Shown one piece after another: positions 5,556-5,577 of a DNA stretch of 5,577 nt (its first letter is position 1; every line of letters begins with the position of its first letter). Below the pieces are notes generated by a model. The model had not been told where the DNA came from. It saw only the letters and a list, made by a program, of their open reading frames with translations, and searched no databases. The stretch is from the NCBI GenBank assembly GCA_018667205.1, contig JABIVN010000338.1:1-5577 (forward strand). Reading direction: 5' to 3'. The translations under genes and the position numbers were made by a program. Source of the DNA: Gammaproteobacteria bacterium. Its GTDB lineage: Bacteria > Pseudomonadota > Gammaproteobacteria > Pseudomonadales > Azotimanducaceae.

Positions 5556-5577
5556 ATGAAACTTGGATTGATGCTGG
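5556..5577 (+). CDS. Start of a second LLM-class oxidoreductase (partial)
   Basis: ATG at 5556 follows a clear GAGGA ribosome site at 5544-5548 with seven bases of spacing. Only seven codons fit before the window ends: MKLGLML. This is the usual first strand of F420-type luciferase-like oxidoreductases, and the neighbouring gene is of the same superfamily, so a second paralogue is likely. The call rests on seven residues and context alone; that a gene starts here is more certain than its family. Confidence 0.5.

Overview
The window most likely comes from the chromosome of a Gammaproteobacterium, perhaps a marine oligotrophic type. This rests on moderate base composition, a Shewanella-like PPP phosphatase carried as a predicted lipoprotein, and an EthD/cupin/luciferase-like oxidoreductase neighbourhood; no rRNA or other marker gene is present, so the placement is an inference.

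Left block (1-3000), cell-envelope or secreted proteins. Positions 8-535 (+) hold the remains of a membrane-anchored SdiA-regulated (YjiK-type) beta-propeller gene. Its N-terminal anchor joins directly to the second half of the propeller, and two frame changes are needed to read it. Its stop codon overlaps the stop of a convergent gene (532-1551, -) for a secreted CotH-like protein. Behind that, in the same direction, lies a gene (1852-2988, -) for a Shewanella-like metallophosphatase with all PPP-family motifs and a probable lipoprotein signal. The 186 bases between these two genes contain several interlocking inverted repeats.

Middle (2989-3343), a 355-base divergent intergenic region. It contains three exact tandem copies plus one decayed copy of a 14-bp unit centred on AGTACT, a possible 19-codon leader ORF with a strong Shine-Dalgarno sequence, and an AT-rich -10-like box.

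Right block (3344-5577), a small-molecule metabolism cluster. It has an EthD-domain protein (+), a single-domain metal-binding cupin (+), a convergent F420-type luciferase-like (LLM) oxidoreductase with a TTG start (-), and, diverging from it, the first codons of what looks like a second LLM enzyme (+). The two LLM genes share a 122-base divergent region with a 13-bp bulged inverted repeat, a good candidate operator. The substrate of this cluster cannot be told from the sequence. No rRNA, tRNA, insertion sequence, CRISPR array or attachment site was seen.

Nothing here is an obvious new defence or mobile system. The points most worth following up are the CotH-like protein next to a predicted lipoprotein PPP phosphatase (a possible extracytoplasmic kinase/phosphatase pair), the 14-bp tandem repeat, the interlocked inverted repeats, and the LLM-LLM operator candidate.
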